Positions 52,623 through 61,753 of a stretch of 64,000 bases of DNA are shown here, one piece after another. A program made the translations under genes and the position numbers. How positions within the stretch are numbered: position 1 is the first letter of the stretch; each line of letters opens with the position of its first letter. This DNA is from Mesorhizobium sp. (lineage in GTDB: Bacteria > Pseudomonadota > Alphaproteobacteria > Rhizobiales > Rhizobiaceae), in NCBI RefSeq assembly GCF_023954305.1, contig NZ_JAMLIG010000004.1, positions 124,001-188,000 on the forward strand, in the 5' to 3' direction. The notes beneath the pieces are model-generated. The model was given only the letters and a program-made list of their open reading frames with translations, was not told the DNA's origin and did no database searches.

Positions 52623-54641
52623 CTAGAAACTGCTCCCGAGCATCATCCAGGTGACGAGCGCCGCGACGCCGATCAGCATGGCGAATGCGTAGTGGTAGAG
52701 ATAGCCGGACTGCAGCTTGACGACGCGGCCGGTGACGTCCTGAACCCGCGCCGAGATGCCGTCGGGTCCGAAGCCGTCGATGACATAGCCGTCGCCCTTC
52801 CTCCACAGAAAGGTGCCGAGCCGCATGGCCGGACGAACGAACAGGAAGTCGTAGAGCTCGTCGAAATACCACTTGTTGAGCAGGAACGCGTAGAGGCCGC
52901 GGTGCTGCTCGGCGAGCGCCTTGGGCGTTTCAGGCGAGCGGATGTAGAAATGCCAGGCGGTGGCAAGGCCGATCAGCATCGCGACGAACGGTGCGAGCTT
53001 CACCCAGAGCGGCACGCCGTGGAAGTCGTGCAGGATGTGGTTGTCGGGTAGCGTGAACAGCGCCGCCTTCCAGAAATGTTCGTATTCCTCGCCGATGAAG
53101 AACTCGTGGAAGAGCACGCCGGCAAAGAGCGCACCGGCGGCGAGGATGAACAGCGGCGCCAGCATCACCATCGGCGATTCATGCACGTGATGCATGACGT
53201 CGGCCGAGGCGCGCGGTTTGCCGTGGAACGTCATGAAGATCAGCCGCCACGAATAGAACGAGGTGAACATCGCCGCGATGACGAGCAGCGTGAAGGCGAT
53301 CGGCGCGATGACGTTGTGGCCAACGAACGCGCCTTCGATGATGGCGTCCTTGGAGAAGAAGCCGGCGGTGCCGATGATCGTGCCCGGTATCCCGACGCCG
53401 GTCAGCGCGATGGTGCCGATCACCATCATCCAGTAGGTGGTCGGGATCAGCTTTCTCAGCCCCCCCATCTTGCGCATGTCCTGCTCGTCGGAGACGGCGT
53501 GGATCACCGAGCCGGAGCCGAGGAACAGCAGCGCCTTGAAGAAGGCATGCGTGAACAGGTGGAAGATCGCGGCGGAGTAGAAGCCGAGCCCGAGCGCGAC
53601 GAACATATAGCCGAGCTGCGAACAGGTCGAATAGGCGATGACGCGCTTGATGTCGTTCTGGACGAGGCCGACCGTCGCCGCGAAGATCGCGGTGATGGCG
53701 CCCACCAGCGTCACCACCGTCAACGCGGTGTGCGACAGTTCGAACAGCGGTGACATGCGCGCGACGAGGAACACGCCGGCGGTGACCATCGTCGCGGCAT
53801 GGATCAGCGCCGACACCGGGGTCGGGCCTTCCATCGCGTCCGGCAGCCAGGTGTGCAGCGGCACCTGCGCCGACTTGCCCATCGCGCCCAGGAAGAGCAG
53901 CAGGCAGACGACGGTCAGCGCGGCGGCCTTGTCGAGGTGATAGCCGAGGAAGGTCAGCACCGTCTCGCCGTGCGCCGCGGCTGCGTCCGCACCAGCGGCG
54001 GCCTCGCCGTGTCCGGCGGCCGGGATGAAGGACGCGGTGTTGTTGAAGATCGTGTCGAAGTTGACCGATCCGAACAGGATGAAGACGCCGAAGATGCCGA
54101 GGATGAAGCCGAAATCGCCGACGCGGTTGACGACGAAGGCCTTGATCGCGGCCGCGTTCGCCGACGGCTTCTTGTACCAGAAGCCGATCAGGAGATACGA
54201 GGCGAGGCCGACGCCCTCCCAGCCGAAGAACATCTGCACCAGGTTGTCCGACGTCACCAGCATCAGCATGGCGAAGGTGAACAGCGACAGGTAGGCGAAG
54301 AAGCGCGGCCGGTGCGGGTCGTGGTGCATGTAGCCGATCGAGTAGATGTGCACGAGCGACGACACGGTGTTGACGACGACCAGCATCACCACCGTCAGCG
54401 TGTCGATCCGGAACGCCCATTCGACATCGAGCCCGCCGGCTTGGATGAAGGTCAGCACCGGCACGGTGAAGGCTTCGCCCTCGCCCATTGCCACCGAGAA
54501 GAACGCGACCCAGGACAGCACGGCCGAAACCACCAGCAGGCCGGAGGTGATGTATTCCGACGCGGCGGATCCGATCGCGCGACCGCCGAGGCCGGCGATC
54601 AGGAAGCCGATCAGCGGAAGGAAGACGATGGCGTGATACAT
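52623..54641 (-). CDS. nuoL: NADH-quinone oxidoreductase subunit L
   Basis: 672 residues, the longest membrane-arm subunit, with about 16 helices including the C-terminal lateral-helix region. Motifs are PLHTWLPDAMEGPTPVSALIHAATM and VQNDIKRVIAYSTCSQLGYM. A His/Ala-rich loop at about 205-225 is lineage-specific. It is the distal proton pump. Confidence 0.97.
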   Translation of the reverse strand: MYHAIVFLPLIGFLIAGLGGRAIGSAASEYITSGLLVVSAVLSWVAFFSVAMGEGEAFTVPVLTFIQAGGLDVEWAFRIDTLTVVMLVVVNTVSSLVHIYSIGYMHHDPHRPRFFAYLSLFTFAMLMLVTSDNLVQMFFGWEGVGLASYLLIGFWYKKPSANAAAIKAFVVNRVGDFGFILGIFGVFILFGSVNFDTIFNNTASFIPAAGHGEAAAGADAAAAHGETVLTFLGYHLDKAAALTVVCLLLFLGAMGKSAQVPLHTWLPDAMEGPTPVSALIHAATMVTAGVFLVARMSPLFELSHTALTVVTLVGAITAIFAATVGLVQNDIKRVIAYSTCSQLGYMFVALGLGFYSAAIFHLFTHAFFKALLFLGSGSVIHAVSDEQDMRKMGGLRKLIPTTYWMMVIGTIALTGVGIPGTIIGTAGFFSKDAIIEGAFVGHNVIAPIAFTLLVIAAMFTSFYSWRLIFMTFHGKPRASADVMHHVHESPMVMLAPLFILAAGALFAGVLFHEFFIGEEYEHFWKAALFTLPDNHILHDFHGVPLWVKLAPFVAMLIGLATAWHFYIRSPETPKALAEQHRGLYAFLLNKWYFDELYDFLFVRPAMRLGTFLWRKGDGYVIDGFGPDGISARVQDVTGRVVKLQSGYLYHYAFAMLIGVAALVTWMMLGSSF

Positions 54642-54648
54642 GGGTCGA

Positions 54649-54957
54649 TCAACCCTTCATCATGTTGACGTCTTCCACCGCGATCGAGCCGCGGTTGCGG
54701 AAGAAGACGACGAGAATGGCGAGCCCGATCGCAGCCTCGGCGGCGGCGACGGTGAGCACGAACAGCGCGAAGACCTGGCCGACGAGATCGCCGAGCGCCG
54801 CCGAGAAGGCGACGAAATTGATGTTGACCGCGAGCAGGATCAGCTCGACCGACATCAGGATGACGATGACGTTCTTCCGGTTCAGGAAGATGCCGAACAC
54901 GCCGAGCGTGAACAGGATCGCCGAGACGGTGAGATAGTGTGCGATACCGATTTCCAT
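54649..54957 (-). CDS. nuoK: NADH-quinone oxidoreductase subunit K
   Basis: 102 residues, three helices. It carries the conserved buried glutamates, one in MSVELILLAVNINF and one in AAAEAAIGLAILV. Its start overlaps the nuoJ stop (ATG within CATCAG on plus), showing translational coupling. Confidence 0.97.
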   Translation of the reverse strand: MEIGIAHYLTVSAILFTLGVFGIFLNRKNVIVILMSVELILLAVNINFVAFSAALGDLVGQVFALFVLTVAAAEAAIGLAILVVFFRNRGSIAVEDVNMMKG

Positions 54958-55577
54958 CAGATGCCCTTCCCCGTCTCGACTTTCTTGATCTCGATCGCGG
55001 TGGCCGGGGTGCGCGCGACCTGCGCGGCGATCGACTGCCGCCTGACGCCGGCCTTGTGGCGCAACGTGAGCACGATTGCGCCGACCATGGCGACGAGCAG
55101 GACAATGCCCGCGATCTGGAAGTGGAACAGGTAGTCCGTGTAGAGAATGTCGCCGAGCGCCGCCGTGTTGTGCCGCGCCGCAATGTCCGGCGTCGGCTGC
55201 GAGACCGTCGATGCGAGTTGCGGCGCAAAGACGTAGCCGCCGGTCACCACGATCAGTTCCGCCGCCAGGATCAGTCCGACCAGCGCGCCGATCGGCGCGT
55301 ATTGCAGCGCGCCCTGCTTGAGTTCGGCGAAATCCACGTCGAGCATCATCACGACGAACAGGAACAGCACGGCGACGGCGCCGACATAGACGACCAGCAG
55401 GATCATCGCGAGGAACTCGGCGCCCGTCAGAAGGAACAGCGCCGCCGCGTTGAAAAAGGTCAGGATCAGATAGAGGACGGAGTGCACCGGGTTGCGCGCG
55501 GAAATGACCATGAACCCCGCCGCGACCGCGACGAAGGCGAAGAGGTAGAAAAATACCGCTTCCAGTCCTGACAGCAT
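54957..55577 (-). CDS. nuoJ: NADH-quinone oxidoreductase subunit J
   Basis: 206 residues, five helices. It contains the conserved YVGAVAVLFLFVVMM stretch of helix 3, which holds the pi-bulge linked to proton transfer. It is separated from nuoI by 218 bases containing a palindromic repeat, the only long gap within the nuo operon here. Confidence 0.96.
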   Translation of the reverse strand: MLSGLEAVFFYLFAFVAVAAGFMVISARNPVHSVLYLILTFFNAAALFLLTGAEFLAMILLVVYVGAVAVLFLFVVMMLDVDFAELKQGALQYAPIGALVGLILAAELIVVTGGYVFAPQLASTVSQPTPDIAARHNTAALGDILYTDYLFHFQIAGIVLLVAMVGAIVLTLRHKAGVRRQSIAAQVARTPATAIEIKKVETGKGI

Positions 55578-55601
55578 TGGGTTGCCCCCGGTTCCTTCTT
55601 C

Positions 55602-55619
55602 GGCGCGCTTGCGCGCCGC
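55602..55619 (-). other. GC-rich hairpin in the nuoI-nuoJ spacer
   Basis: GGCGCGC-TT-GCGCGCC is a near-perfect palindrome 25 bases upstream of the nuoJ start. It has no T-run, so it is not a classical terminator; in the nuo transcript it would be a short stable hairpin near the nuoJ ribosome site. Confidence 0.4.
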
Positions 55620-55707
55620 TCATTTCAGTCTGCGACTCCCGGACACCCCCGGTGGCGAAGTCGCGCGTTCCTTAGACGAGGCATCCCGCCCCGTCCATGT
55701 TCCCTCT

Positions 55708-55786
55708 GGGGACAGTTTACTTAATTCCGCTTTCGCCCGTTGCTCCGGGCGTCTCGCCCGAACTCGGAATTAAGTAAACTGTCCCC
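55708..55786. repeat. REP-like palindrome within the nuo operon
   Basis: A 22-bp arm beginning GGGGACAGTTTACTTAATTC (55708-55729) is exactly reverse-complemented at 55765-55786. Between the arms, CGCCCG and CGGGCG form an inner hairpin. The arm sequence looks like the dispersed REP/BIME elements mobilised by RAYT transposases. No transposase is in the window. It lies between nuoI and nuoJ without breaking either gene. Confidence 0.85.
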
Positions 55787-55795
55787 GGTCGCCGC

Positions 55796-56287
55796 TCATC
55801 GATAGGGCGCGTCGATCTCGATGTTGCGCGCGATCTCGCGCTCCCACCGGTCGCCGTTCGCAAGCAGCTTGTCCTTGTCGTAGTAGAGTTCTTCGCGAGT
55901 CTCGGTCGCGAATTCGAAATTCGGCCCTTCGACGATGGCGTCCACCGGACAGGCTTCCTGGCAGAAGCCGCAATAGATGCATTTCACCATGTCGATGTCG
56001 TAGCGCACGGTACGGCGCGTGCCGTCATTGCGGCGCGGGCCGGCCTCGATGGTGATCGCCTGCGCCGGGCAGATCGCCTCGCACAGCTTGCAGGCGATGC
56101 AGCGTTCCTCGCCGTTCGGATAGCGGCGCAGCGCATGTTCGCCGCGAAAGCGCGGCGACAGCGGCCCCTTCTCGTGCGGATAGTTGATCGTCTCCTTGGC
56201 GCGGAAGAACTGGCGCATGGCGAGGAAGAAGGCGCTGACGAAGTCCTTCAGCAGCATCGACTTGGCGGCCTGGGCGAGCGCTGACAT
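55796..56287 (-). CDS. nuoI: NADH-quinone oxidoreductase subunit I
   Basis: 163 residues. Two ferredoxin-type [4Fe-4S] motifs: CIACKLCEAICP (about 61-72) and CIYCGFCQEACP (about 100-111), clusters N6a and N6b, linking the peripheral arm to the quinone site. ATG 56287 follows a GTG codon, which could be an alternative start. Standard length. Confidence 0.97.
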   Translation of the reverse strand: MSALAQAAKSMLLKDFVSAFFLAMRQFFRAKETINYPHEKGPLSPRFRGEHALRRYPNGEERCIACKLCEAICPAQAITIEAGPRRNDGTRRTVRYDIDMVKCIYCGFCQEACPVDAIVEGPNFEFATETREELYYDKDKLLANGDRWEREIARNIEIDAPYR

Positions 56288-56289
56288 CA

Positions 56290-56481
56290 CTATTCTCCAA
56301 ACACGTAAGGGCCGACGAACCAGCCCACCAGCGGCAAGAGGACGAACTGGCTCGCGGCCGTGACGTTGAGCACCCGCTTGGTCTCGTCGAGGTCGACGCG
56401 GCCGGCCAGCATCTTCAGAACGACGAAATCCGCCGCCGCTATGACGAGACCGATCAGCGCGCCGATTGCCGATCCGGACAT
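56290..56481 (-). CDS. Small two-helix membrane protein between nuoH and nuoI
   Basis: 63 residues starting MSGSAIGALIGLVIAAADFVVLK (helix 1, about 4-23). A charged loop follows (GRVDLDETKR), then helix 2 (about 43-60, QFVLLPLVGWFVGPYVFG). Its ATG overlaps the nuoH stop and it ends two bases before the nuoI start, so it is translated with the operon. I do not recognise a family. The position suggests an accessory or assembly factor of complex I. Confidence 0.75.
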   Translation of the reverse strand: MSGSAIGALIGLVIAAADFVVLKMLAGRVDLDETKRVLNVTAASQFVLLPLVGWFVGPYVFGE

Positions 56482-57524
56482 CACGCCAGCCCCGTGAACT
56501 TCAGGAACGCCGCGGTGGCGATCACCATGAACAGCGACATCGGCAGGAACACCTTCCAGCCGAGCCGCATCAGCTGGTCGTAGCGGTAGCGCGGCACGAT
56601 GGTCTTGACGATCGAGAAGAAGAAGAAGCCGAGCAGCACCTTCAGCACGAACCAGACGATACCCGGCACCCAGGTGAACGGCGCGAAGTCGAAGGGCGGC
56701 AGCCATCCGCCGAGGAACATGACTGCGCCGAGGCTGCACAGCAGCACGATGGCGACGTATTCCGACAGCATGAACAGCAGGTAAGGAGTCGAGGAATACT
56801 CCACCATGTGGCCGGCGACGAGTTCGGATTCCGCCTCGACGAGGTCGAAGGGGGGCCGGTTTGTTTCCGCCAGGGAGGAGATGTAGAAGATCACGAACAT
56901 CGGGAACAGGCCGAGCCAGTGCCAGTCGAGGAACGTGTTCGGCAGGCCGAGATGCGTGCCGAGGCCGTCCTTCTGGGAAAGCACGACGTCGCTCAGGTTG
57001 AGCGACCCGACGCACAGCAGCACCGCAACGATGACGAAGCCGATCGAGACCTCGTAGGACACCATTTGTGCGGCGGAGCGCAGCGCGCCCATGAACGGAT
57101 ATTTCGAGTTCGACGCCCAGCCGGCCATGATCACGCCGTAGACCTCGAGCGACGAGATTGCGAAGATGTAGAGGATGCCGACATTGATGTTGGCGATGAC
57201 CCAGCCTTCGTCGAACGGGATCACGGCATAGGTGGCGAGCGCCAGCACCGTCGAGACGAGCGGCGCCAGCAGGAAGATCGCCTTGTTCGCGCCATCCGGT
57301 ATCACCGGCTCCTTGACGACGAATTTGATGAAGTCCGCGAAGGATTGCAGCAATCCGAAGGGGCCGACGACGTTCGGCCCGCGGCGCAGCATGACCGCGG
57401 CCCAGACCTTGCGGTCGGCATAGAGGATGAAGGCGATGCCGATCAGCAGCACGACGATCAGCACGAGCGACTGGAGGACGATCCACAGTGCCGGCAGGAC
57501 GTAGAATGAGATAAAGCTTTCCAT
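56481..57524 (-). CDS. nuoH: NADH-quinone oxidoreductase subunit H
   Basis: 347 residues, eight helices. Conserved acidic loops near the quinone cavity are visible: YADRKVWAAVMLRRGPN, MAGWASNSKYPFMGALRSAAQMVSYE and AETNRPPFDLVEAESELVAG. It joins the peripheral arm and the membrane arm and forms the quinone chamber. It is followed by a small membrane ORF with an overlapping start. Confidence 0.97.
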   Translation of the reverse strand: MESFISFYVLPALWIVLQSLVLIVVLLIGIAFILYADRKVWAAVMLRRGPNVVGPFGLLQSFADFIKFVVKEPVIPDGANKAIFLLAPLVSTVLALATYAVIPFDEGWVIANINVGILYIFAISSLEVYGVIMAGWASNSKYPFMGALRSAAQMVSYEVSIGFVIVAVLLCVGSLNLSDVVLSQKDGLGTHLGLPNTFLDWHWLGLFPMFVIFYISSLAETNRPPFDLVEAESELVAGHMVEYSSTPYLLFMLSEYVAIVLLCSLGAVMFLGGWLPPFDFAPFTWVPGIVWFVLKVLLGFFFFSIVKTIVPRYRYDQLMRLGWKVFLPMSLFMVIATAAFLKFTGLA

Positions 57525-57534
57525 CGTCCCTGCC

Positions 57535-59616
57535 CTACTCCGCCGCCTGTCGGAACCCGTTCTGCGCCAAGGCCGAGCATTCGGCCATCACCGCCGAGGC
57601 CCGCGCGATCGGGTTCGTCAGATAGAAGTCTTTGACCACCGAGGCAAACGGCGCGCGGCCGGCTTCCCCGCCGGCCTGCGCCAGACGCGACAGGCCCTCC
57701 GCATCCGCGGCGGCGATCTCGTCGATCTCTGCGAAATGCGGATGGTCGGCGTAGAGCCTGGCGCGCAGCTGCGCCAGCGAATCGAACGGCAGGCGCTTGC
57801 CCAGCACGTCCGACAGCGCGCGCAGGATCGCCCAGTCCTCCTTAGCCTCGCCCGGCGCGAAGCCGGCGCGGTTGGCCATCTGCACCCGGCCTTCGGTGTT
57901 CACATAGGTGCCGGACTTCTCGGTGTAGGCGGCTCCGGGCAGGATGACGTCGGCGCGGTGCGCGCCCGCGTCGCCATGCGTACCGATATAGACGGTGAAC
58001 GCCTTGCCGATCCGGCTCATGTCGAATTCGTCGGCGCCGAGCAGGAAGAGCACGTCCATCGCACCCATCATGCCGGCGGCGTCCTTGCCGCCCTCGCCCG
58101 GCACGAAACCGAGATCCAGGCCGCCGACGCGCGCCGCCGCGGTGTGCAGCACGCCGAAACCGTTCCAGTCGTCGCGCACGGCATTGACCGACGCGGCGAT
58201 CTGGGCGGCCAGCGACAGGACGGCGGCGCCGCCCTCGCCCGTGATCGCGCCCTGGCCGACCAGGATGATCGGGTGTTTCGCCTGTCTGAACGCTTCCATG
58301 AACCTGCCGCGGCCGGCGGCCAGATCCTTCAGCGTGTCGGCGCCGGCGCCGAGCTTCTCGTAGTCGTAGCGCGTGTCGCCGATATCACCGACGGCGCCGA
58401 CCGGGAAATTGCCCATCCGCCAGCGCTTGCGGATGCGCGCGTTGAGCACCGAGGCCTCGTAGCGCGGATTGGCGCCGATGATCAGAAGCGCGTCGGCGCG
58501 CTCGATGCCTTCGATGGTCGGATTGAAGACGTAGCTGGCGCGGCCATTCGCCGGATCGAGCGCGGAACCGTCCTGGCGGCAGTCGATATTCGGCGATCCG
58601 AGCGAAGCCATCAGCAGCTTCAGCGCATACATCTCCTCGACGGCGGCGAGATCGCCCGCAATCGCGCCGATCTTCGCGGCGGACGTCTTCGACACCGCAT
58701 CACGGATCGCCGCGAAGGCCTCGGCCCAGCTTGCCGCCACCAATTTGCCAGCGTTGCGCACATAGGGCCGGTCGAGGCGCTGCGTGCGCAGCCCGTCCCA
58801 GATGAAGCGGGTCTTGTCGGAGATCCACTCCTCGTTCACCTCTTCGTTGATGCGCGGCATGATGCGCATCACCTCGCGGCCGCGCGTATCGACGCGGATC
58901 GCCGAGCCGACCGCGTCCATCACATCGATGGACTCGGTCTTGGACAGTTCCCACGGCCGCGCCTGGAAGGCATAGGGCTTGGAAGTCAGCGCGCCGACCG
59001 GGCAGAGGTCGATCACGTTGCCCTGGAGTTCCGAGGTCATCGCCTGTTCGAGATAGGTGGTGATCTCGGCGTCCTCCCCGCGGCCGATCAGGCCAAGCTC
59101 CGAGATTCCCGCCACTTCCGTCGTGAACCTCACGCATCGCGTGCAGTGGATGCAGCGGTTCATGATCGTCTTGACCAGCGGCCCGATATATTTGTCCTCG
59201 ACCGCGCGCTTGTTCTCGTGGAAGCGGGAGGAGTCGACGCCGAAGGCCATCGCCTGGTCCTGCAGGTCGCATTCGCCGCCCTGGTCGCAGATCGGGCAGT
59301 CGAGCGGATGGTTGATCAGCAGGAACTCCATCACGCCTTCGCGGGCCTTCTTGACCATCGGCGTGTTGGTGAACATTTCCGGCAGTTCGCCGTTCGGGCC
59401 GGGGCGCAGGTCGCGCACGCCCATGGCGCAGGACGCCGTCGGCTTGGGCGGGCCGCCCTTCACCTCGACCAGGCACATGCGGCAGTTGCCGGCGATCGAC
59501 AGTCGTTCGTGGAAACAGAAACGCGGCACTTCCGCGCCCGCCTCCTCCGCCGCCTGCAGCAGCGTGTAGTGGTCGGGTACCTCGATCTCTTTCCCGTCGA
59601 CCTTGAGCTTAGCCAT
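57535..59616 (-). CDS. nuoG: NADH-quinone oxidoreductase subunit G
   Basis: 693 residues from ATG 59616. The N-terminal [2Fe-2S] domain has CFHERLSIAGNCRMCLVEV, followed by the HxxxCxxCxxxxxC motif (HPLDCPICDQGGEC) and the [4Fe-4S] motif CIHCTRC. The C-terminal molybdopterin-oxidoreductase-like domain (about 220-690) is non-catalytic. It carries the electron wire of the peripheral arm. The 55 bases upstream separate it from the HHH-domain gene. Confidence 0.97.
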   Translation of the reverse strand: MAKLKVDGKEIEVPDHYTLLQAAEEAGAEVPRFCFHERLSIAGNCRMCLVEVKGGPPKPTASCAMGVRDLRPGPNGELPEMFTNTPMVKKAREGVMEFLLINHPLDCPICDQGGECDLQDQAMAFGVDSSRFHENKRAVEDKYIGPLVKTIMNRCIHCTRCVRFTTEVAGISELGLIGRGEDAEITTYLEQAMTSELQGNVIDLCPVGALTSKPYAFQARPWELSKTESIDVMDAVGSAIRVDTRGREVMRIMPRINEEVNEEWISDKTRFIWDGLRTQRLDRPYVRNAGKLVAASWAEAFAAIRDAVSKTSAAKIGAIAGDLAAVEEMYALKLLMASLGSPNIDCRQDGSALDPANGRASYVFNPTIEGIERADALLIIGANPRYEASVLNARIRKRWRMGNFPVGAVGDIGDTRYDYEKLGAGADTLKDLAAGRGRFMEAFRQAKHPIILVGQGAITGEGGAAVLSLAAQIAASVNAVRDDWNGFGVLHTAAARVGGLDLGFVPGEGGKDAAGMMGAMDVLFLLGADEFDMSRIGKAFTVYIGTHGDAGAHRADVILPGAAYTEKSGTYVNTEGRVQMANRAGFAPGEAKEDWAILRALSDVLGKRLPFDSLAQLRARLYADHPHFAEIDEIAAADAEGLSRLAQAGGEAGRAPFASVVKDFYLTNPIARASAVMAECSALAQNGFRQAAE

Positions 59617-59671
59617 CAATTGCCCCCGGCAGCTTTCGCCGCTTCGTATGTTGCGAGGAGTTCGGTCGCCT

Positions 59672-60376
59672 TCATGCACGACCTCCCGACATCAGCGCCT
59701 TCGCCTGGCCGATCCAGTCGTCTCGACCGATCCGGCCCTTGAAGCCGAGATCGCCCTCGATCCGGGCGATGTCCTCATCCGTCAGTGCCGCGATCTGCGC
59801 ATAGGTGCGGATGCCATAGCCGTTTAGAACCGCCTCGAGCTTGGGACCGATGCCGCCGATCGCCTTCAGGTCGTCCGCCGCCTTGGCGCGCGCCTTCGCT
59901 GCCTTCGCAGCCATGGGGGGCGCCGCAACGGGCTCGGCGGGTGCCGCAGTCCGCCGCTTCGGTGCCTTCGCCGCGCGCTCGGCCTTGGAGACGAATTTCA
60001 CCACCTTGTCGCCGGCGTCCGTCGCGGCGGCCTTCGCTTCGGCGATGACCGCATCGGCCGTCTCCCTGGCGCGTGCGCTCGCGGCGCCGGAGGGACCCGC
60101 CGGTCCGGCCTTGCTCGGATCACCCGGGCGCCCCGCGTGGGCGATCTCGTGGCCCACCCGCATCGCGCTCGACACGGCGGTGAGCCAGAGGCCAAAGGCC
60201 TGTGTCGCCACGCCGAAGCCGAGCGCCGACAGCGCCGCCGCACCGGCGATCGGCTGCGCCATCAGGCGCGCCGCGTCGCCGAATTCCTTCGGCATCATCG
60301 TCTTCACCTGCTGTTTCAGCTTCTCGACCTCATCGGCTTCCGGCAGACGACGGCCAAGGGCGGCGTCATTCGTCAT
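59672..60376 (-). CDS. HHH-domain protein encoded within the nuo operon
   Basis: 234 residues from ATG 60376, which has AAGGAG 6 bases upstream (ATG 60400 is a weaker alternative). Residues about 1-75 are helical with a hydrophobic segment (LSALGFGVATQAFGLWLTAV). An Ala/Pro-rich linker follows. The last 65 residues or so form a helix-hairpin-helix domain (DDLKAIGGIGPKLEAVLN, LGFKGRIGRDDWIGQAKAL). That domain is nearly the same as the C-terminus of NuoE in this operon. No phosphodiesterase residues are evident. Its role in complex I is unknown. Confidence 0.75.
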   Translation of the reverse strand: MTNDAALGRRLPEADEVEKLKQQVKTMMPKEFGDAARLMAQPIAGAAALSALGFGVATQAFGLWLTAVSSAMRVGHEIAHAGRPGDPSKAGPAGPSGAASARARETADAVIAEAKAAATDAGDKVVKFVSKAERAAKAPKRRTAAPAEPVAAPPMAAKAAKARAKAADDLKAIGGIGPKLEAVLNGYGIRTYAQIAALTDEDIARIEGDLGFKGRIGRDDWIGQAKALMSGGRA

Positions 60377-60441
60377 CGATCGCTCCTTTCCTTCCGCCAT
60401 CGAGTGTCCTTTCGCCCGGCACGCGGCCGGAACGTCCTTTC

Positions 60442-61743
60442 CTATTCCGCCGCCATCAGCGGCTGCGCCTGGTGCGCGTTGCGGGTGAATTCGTCGATGC
60501 GCCGCTCGATCTCCGGCCGGAAATTGCGGATCAGGCCCTGGATCGGCCAGGCAGCCGCGTCGCCGAGCGCGCAGATCGTGTGCCCCTCCACCTGCTTGGT
60601 GACATCAAGCAGCATGTCGATCTCGCGCTTCTGCGCCTGGCCGACGACGAGACGCTCCATCACGCGCCACATCCAGCCTGTGCCCTCGCGGCAGGGGGTG
60701 CACTGGCCGCAGCTCTCGTGCTTGAAGAAATAGCTGAGCCTGGCGATCGCCTTCACGATGTCTGTCGACTTGTCCATGACGATCACGGCGGCCGTGCCGA
60801 AGGACGACTTGCGCTCGCGCAGGCCGTCGAAATCCATCGGGCAGTCGATGATGTCCTCGGCCTTGACCACCGGGCAGGACGCGCCGCCGGGAATCACCGC
60901 CAGCAGATTGTCCCAGCCGCCGCGGATGCCGCCGCCATGCTTTTCCACCAGCTCGCGGAAGGAGATGCCCATCTCCTCCTCGACTGTGCACGGCGTGTTG
61001 ACGTGGCCGACCAGCATGAACAGTTTTGTTCCGACATTGTTGGGGCGGCCGATCGAGGAGAACCAGGCCGCGCCGCGGCGCAGGATGGTCGGCGCCACCG
61101 CGATCGATTCGACATTGTTGACCGTCGTCGGGCAGCCGTAGAGGCCCATGTTCGCCGGGAACGGCGGCTTCAGCCGCGGCTGGCCTTTCTTGCCCTCGAG
61201 GCTTTCGAGCAGCGCCGTCTCCTCGCCGCAGATATAGGCGCCGGCGCCGTGGTGGACGTAAATGTCGAATTCGTAGCCGTTCTTGTTGCCCTTGCCGATC
61301 AGCCCGGCCTCGTAGGCTTCGTCGATCGCCCGCTGCAGCGCCTCGCGCTCGCGGATGAACTCGCCGCGCACATAGATGTAGGCGGCGATCGCACCCATGG
61401 CGAAGCCGGCGATCAAGCATCCCTCCACCAGCGTGTGCGGGTCGTTGCGCAGGATCTCGCGGTCCTTGCAGGTGCCCGGCTCGGACTCGTCGGCATTGAC
61501 CACCAGATAGCTCGGCCGTCCGTCGCTCACCTTTGGCATGAACGACCATTTGAGGCCGGTCGGGAAGCCCGCGCCGCCGCGACCGCGCAGGCCCGACGCC
61601 TTCATCTCGTTGATGATCCAGTCGCGGCCCTTGTCGATGATGCCCTTGGTGCCATCCCAGGCGCCGCGCGACATCGCACCCTTCAGCGACTTGTCGAAGC
61701 GGCCGTAGATATTGGTGAAGATGCGGTCCTTGTCCTGAAGCAT
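60442..61743 (-). CDS. nuoF: NADH-quinone oxidoreductase subunit F
   Basis: 433 residues. The NADH/FMN site has GRGGAGFPTGLKW and NADESEPGTCKDRE; the [4Fe-4S] cluster N3 motif is ESCGQCTPCREGTGW. It accepts electrons from NADH. The standard bacterial length is maintained. It sits between nuoE and the HHH-domain gene. Confidence 0.98.
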   Translation of the reverse strand: MLQDKDRIFTNIYGRFDKSLKGAMSRGAWDGTKGIIDKGRDWIINEMKASGLRGRGGAGFPTGLKWSFMPKVSDGRPSYLVVNADESEPGTCKDREILRNDPHTLVEGCLIAGFAMGAIAAYIYVRGEFIREREALQRAIDEAYEAGLIGKGNKNGYEFDIYVHHGAGAYICGEETALLESLEGKKGQPRLKPPFPANMGLYGCPTTVNNVESIAVAPTILRRGAAWFSSIGRPNNVGTKLFMLVGHVNTPCTVEEEMGISFRELVEKHGGGIRGGWDNLLAVIPGGASCPVVKAEDIIDCPMDFDGLRERKSSFGTAAVIVMDKSTDIVKAIARLSYFFKHESCGQCTPCREGTGWMWRVMERLVVGQAQKREIDMLLDVTKQVEGHTICALGDAAAWPIQGLIRNFRPEIERRIDEFTRNAHQAQPLMAAE

Positions 61744-61753
61744 GCTCTATCCC

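Noticed and set aside
55602..55786. Possible transcription terminator splitting the nuo operon between nuoI and nuoJ.
   Set aside because: The hairpins lack T-runs on the transcribed strand; a REP-type repeat with possible processing is more likely than termination, because nuoJ-N must be expressed with nuoA-I.
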